Positions 5,157-5,177 of a stretch of DNA of 5,177 nt are shown here, one piece after another. Numbering within the stretch: position 1 is the stretch's first letter; the number at the start of each line of letters is the position of its first letter. A program made the translations under genes and the position numbers. The DNA is from Fibrobacter sp. (GTDB lineage: Bacteria > Fibrobacterota > Fibrobacteria > Fibrobacterales > Fibrobacteraceae), in the NCBI GenBank assembly GCA_021443065.1, contig JABUUR010000038.1:1-5177 (forward strand). Reading direction: 5' to 3'. The notes below the pieces were generated by a model. The model saw only the letters and a program-made list of their open reading frames with translations. It had not been told where the DNA came from and searched no databases.

Positions 5157-5177
5157 TTCAGGCTGGCTCTGGGCCTC

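Noticed and set aside
5031..5177. Minus-strand frame open from the right edge to a stop at 5031-5033 (48 codons)
   Set aside because: It runs through the perfect DnaA box and the product has no recognisable family features; probably chance openness at the edge, though a partial gene cannot be fully excluded.
5105..5177. Plus-strand ATG at 5105 open to the right edge (24 codons)
   Set aside because: No Shine-Dalgarno sequence, the putative -10 element at 5151 lies inside it, and the peptide resembles nothing known to me.
1..5177. CRISPR array, insertion sequence or phage genes
   Set aside because: No regularly spaced repeats of CRISPR length, no transposase or integrase motifs and no flanking target duplications were seen; the genes are housekeeping and cytoskeletal.

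Overview
The window is a bacterial chromosome segment. It carries the rsmG-parA-parB block found near many replication origins, followed by a cell-wall hydrolase and a bactofilin cytoskeletal gene. Every supported gene lies on the minus strand, so transcription runs from right to left. Coding regions look close to half G+C by eye, while the intergenic stretches are strongly A/T-rich. Ribosome binding sites are mostly purine-rich and well placed. Gene content, codon style and the 'CTATATT' motifs upstream of genes fit a Fibrobacter-like gut bacterium, but that assignment is inference; no feature proves the taxon.

Right edge (about 4909-5177): no convincing gene. It holds a perfect parS site (4936-4951), a perfect DnaA box (5050-5058), and a second near-perfect box at the centre of an A/T-rich dyad (5010-5029). 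A plausible promoter for the par operon has its -10 element abutting parS. This looks like part of an origin-proximal control region, possibly oriC itself.

Middle (1192-4908): a tight five-gene unit, rsmG -> parA -> parB -> M23 peptidase -> bactofilin. rsmG and parA overlap by 4 nt, parB follows after 8 nt, the GTG-started peptidase begins 2 nt after parB stops, and bactofilin follows after 24 nt. RsmG methylates 16S rRNA. ParA and ParB with parS segregate the chromosome origin. The membrane-anchored M23 peptidase cuts peptidoglycan, and bactofilin polymers probably position it. The layout suggests that origin segregation and local wall remodelling are expressed together.

Left part (1-1191): a 350-nt A/T-rich spacer rich in inverted repeats (842-1191), then a calcineurin-like metallophosphoesterase of the CpdA type (98-841), then a CAT-anticodon tRNA cut by the window's left edge (1-52), with its own probable promoter.
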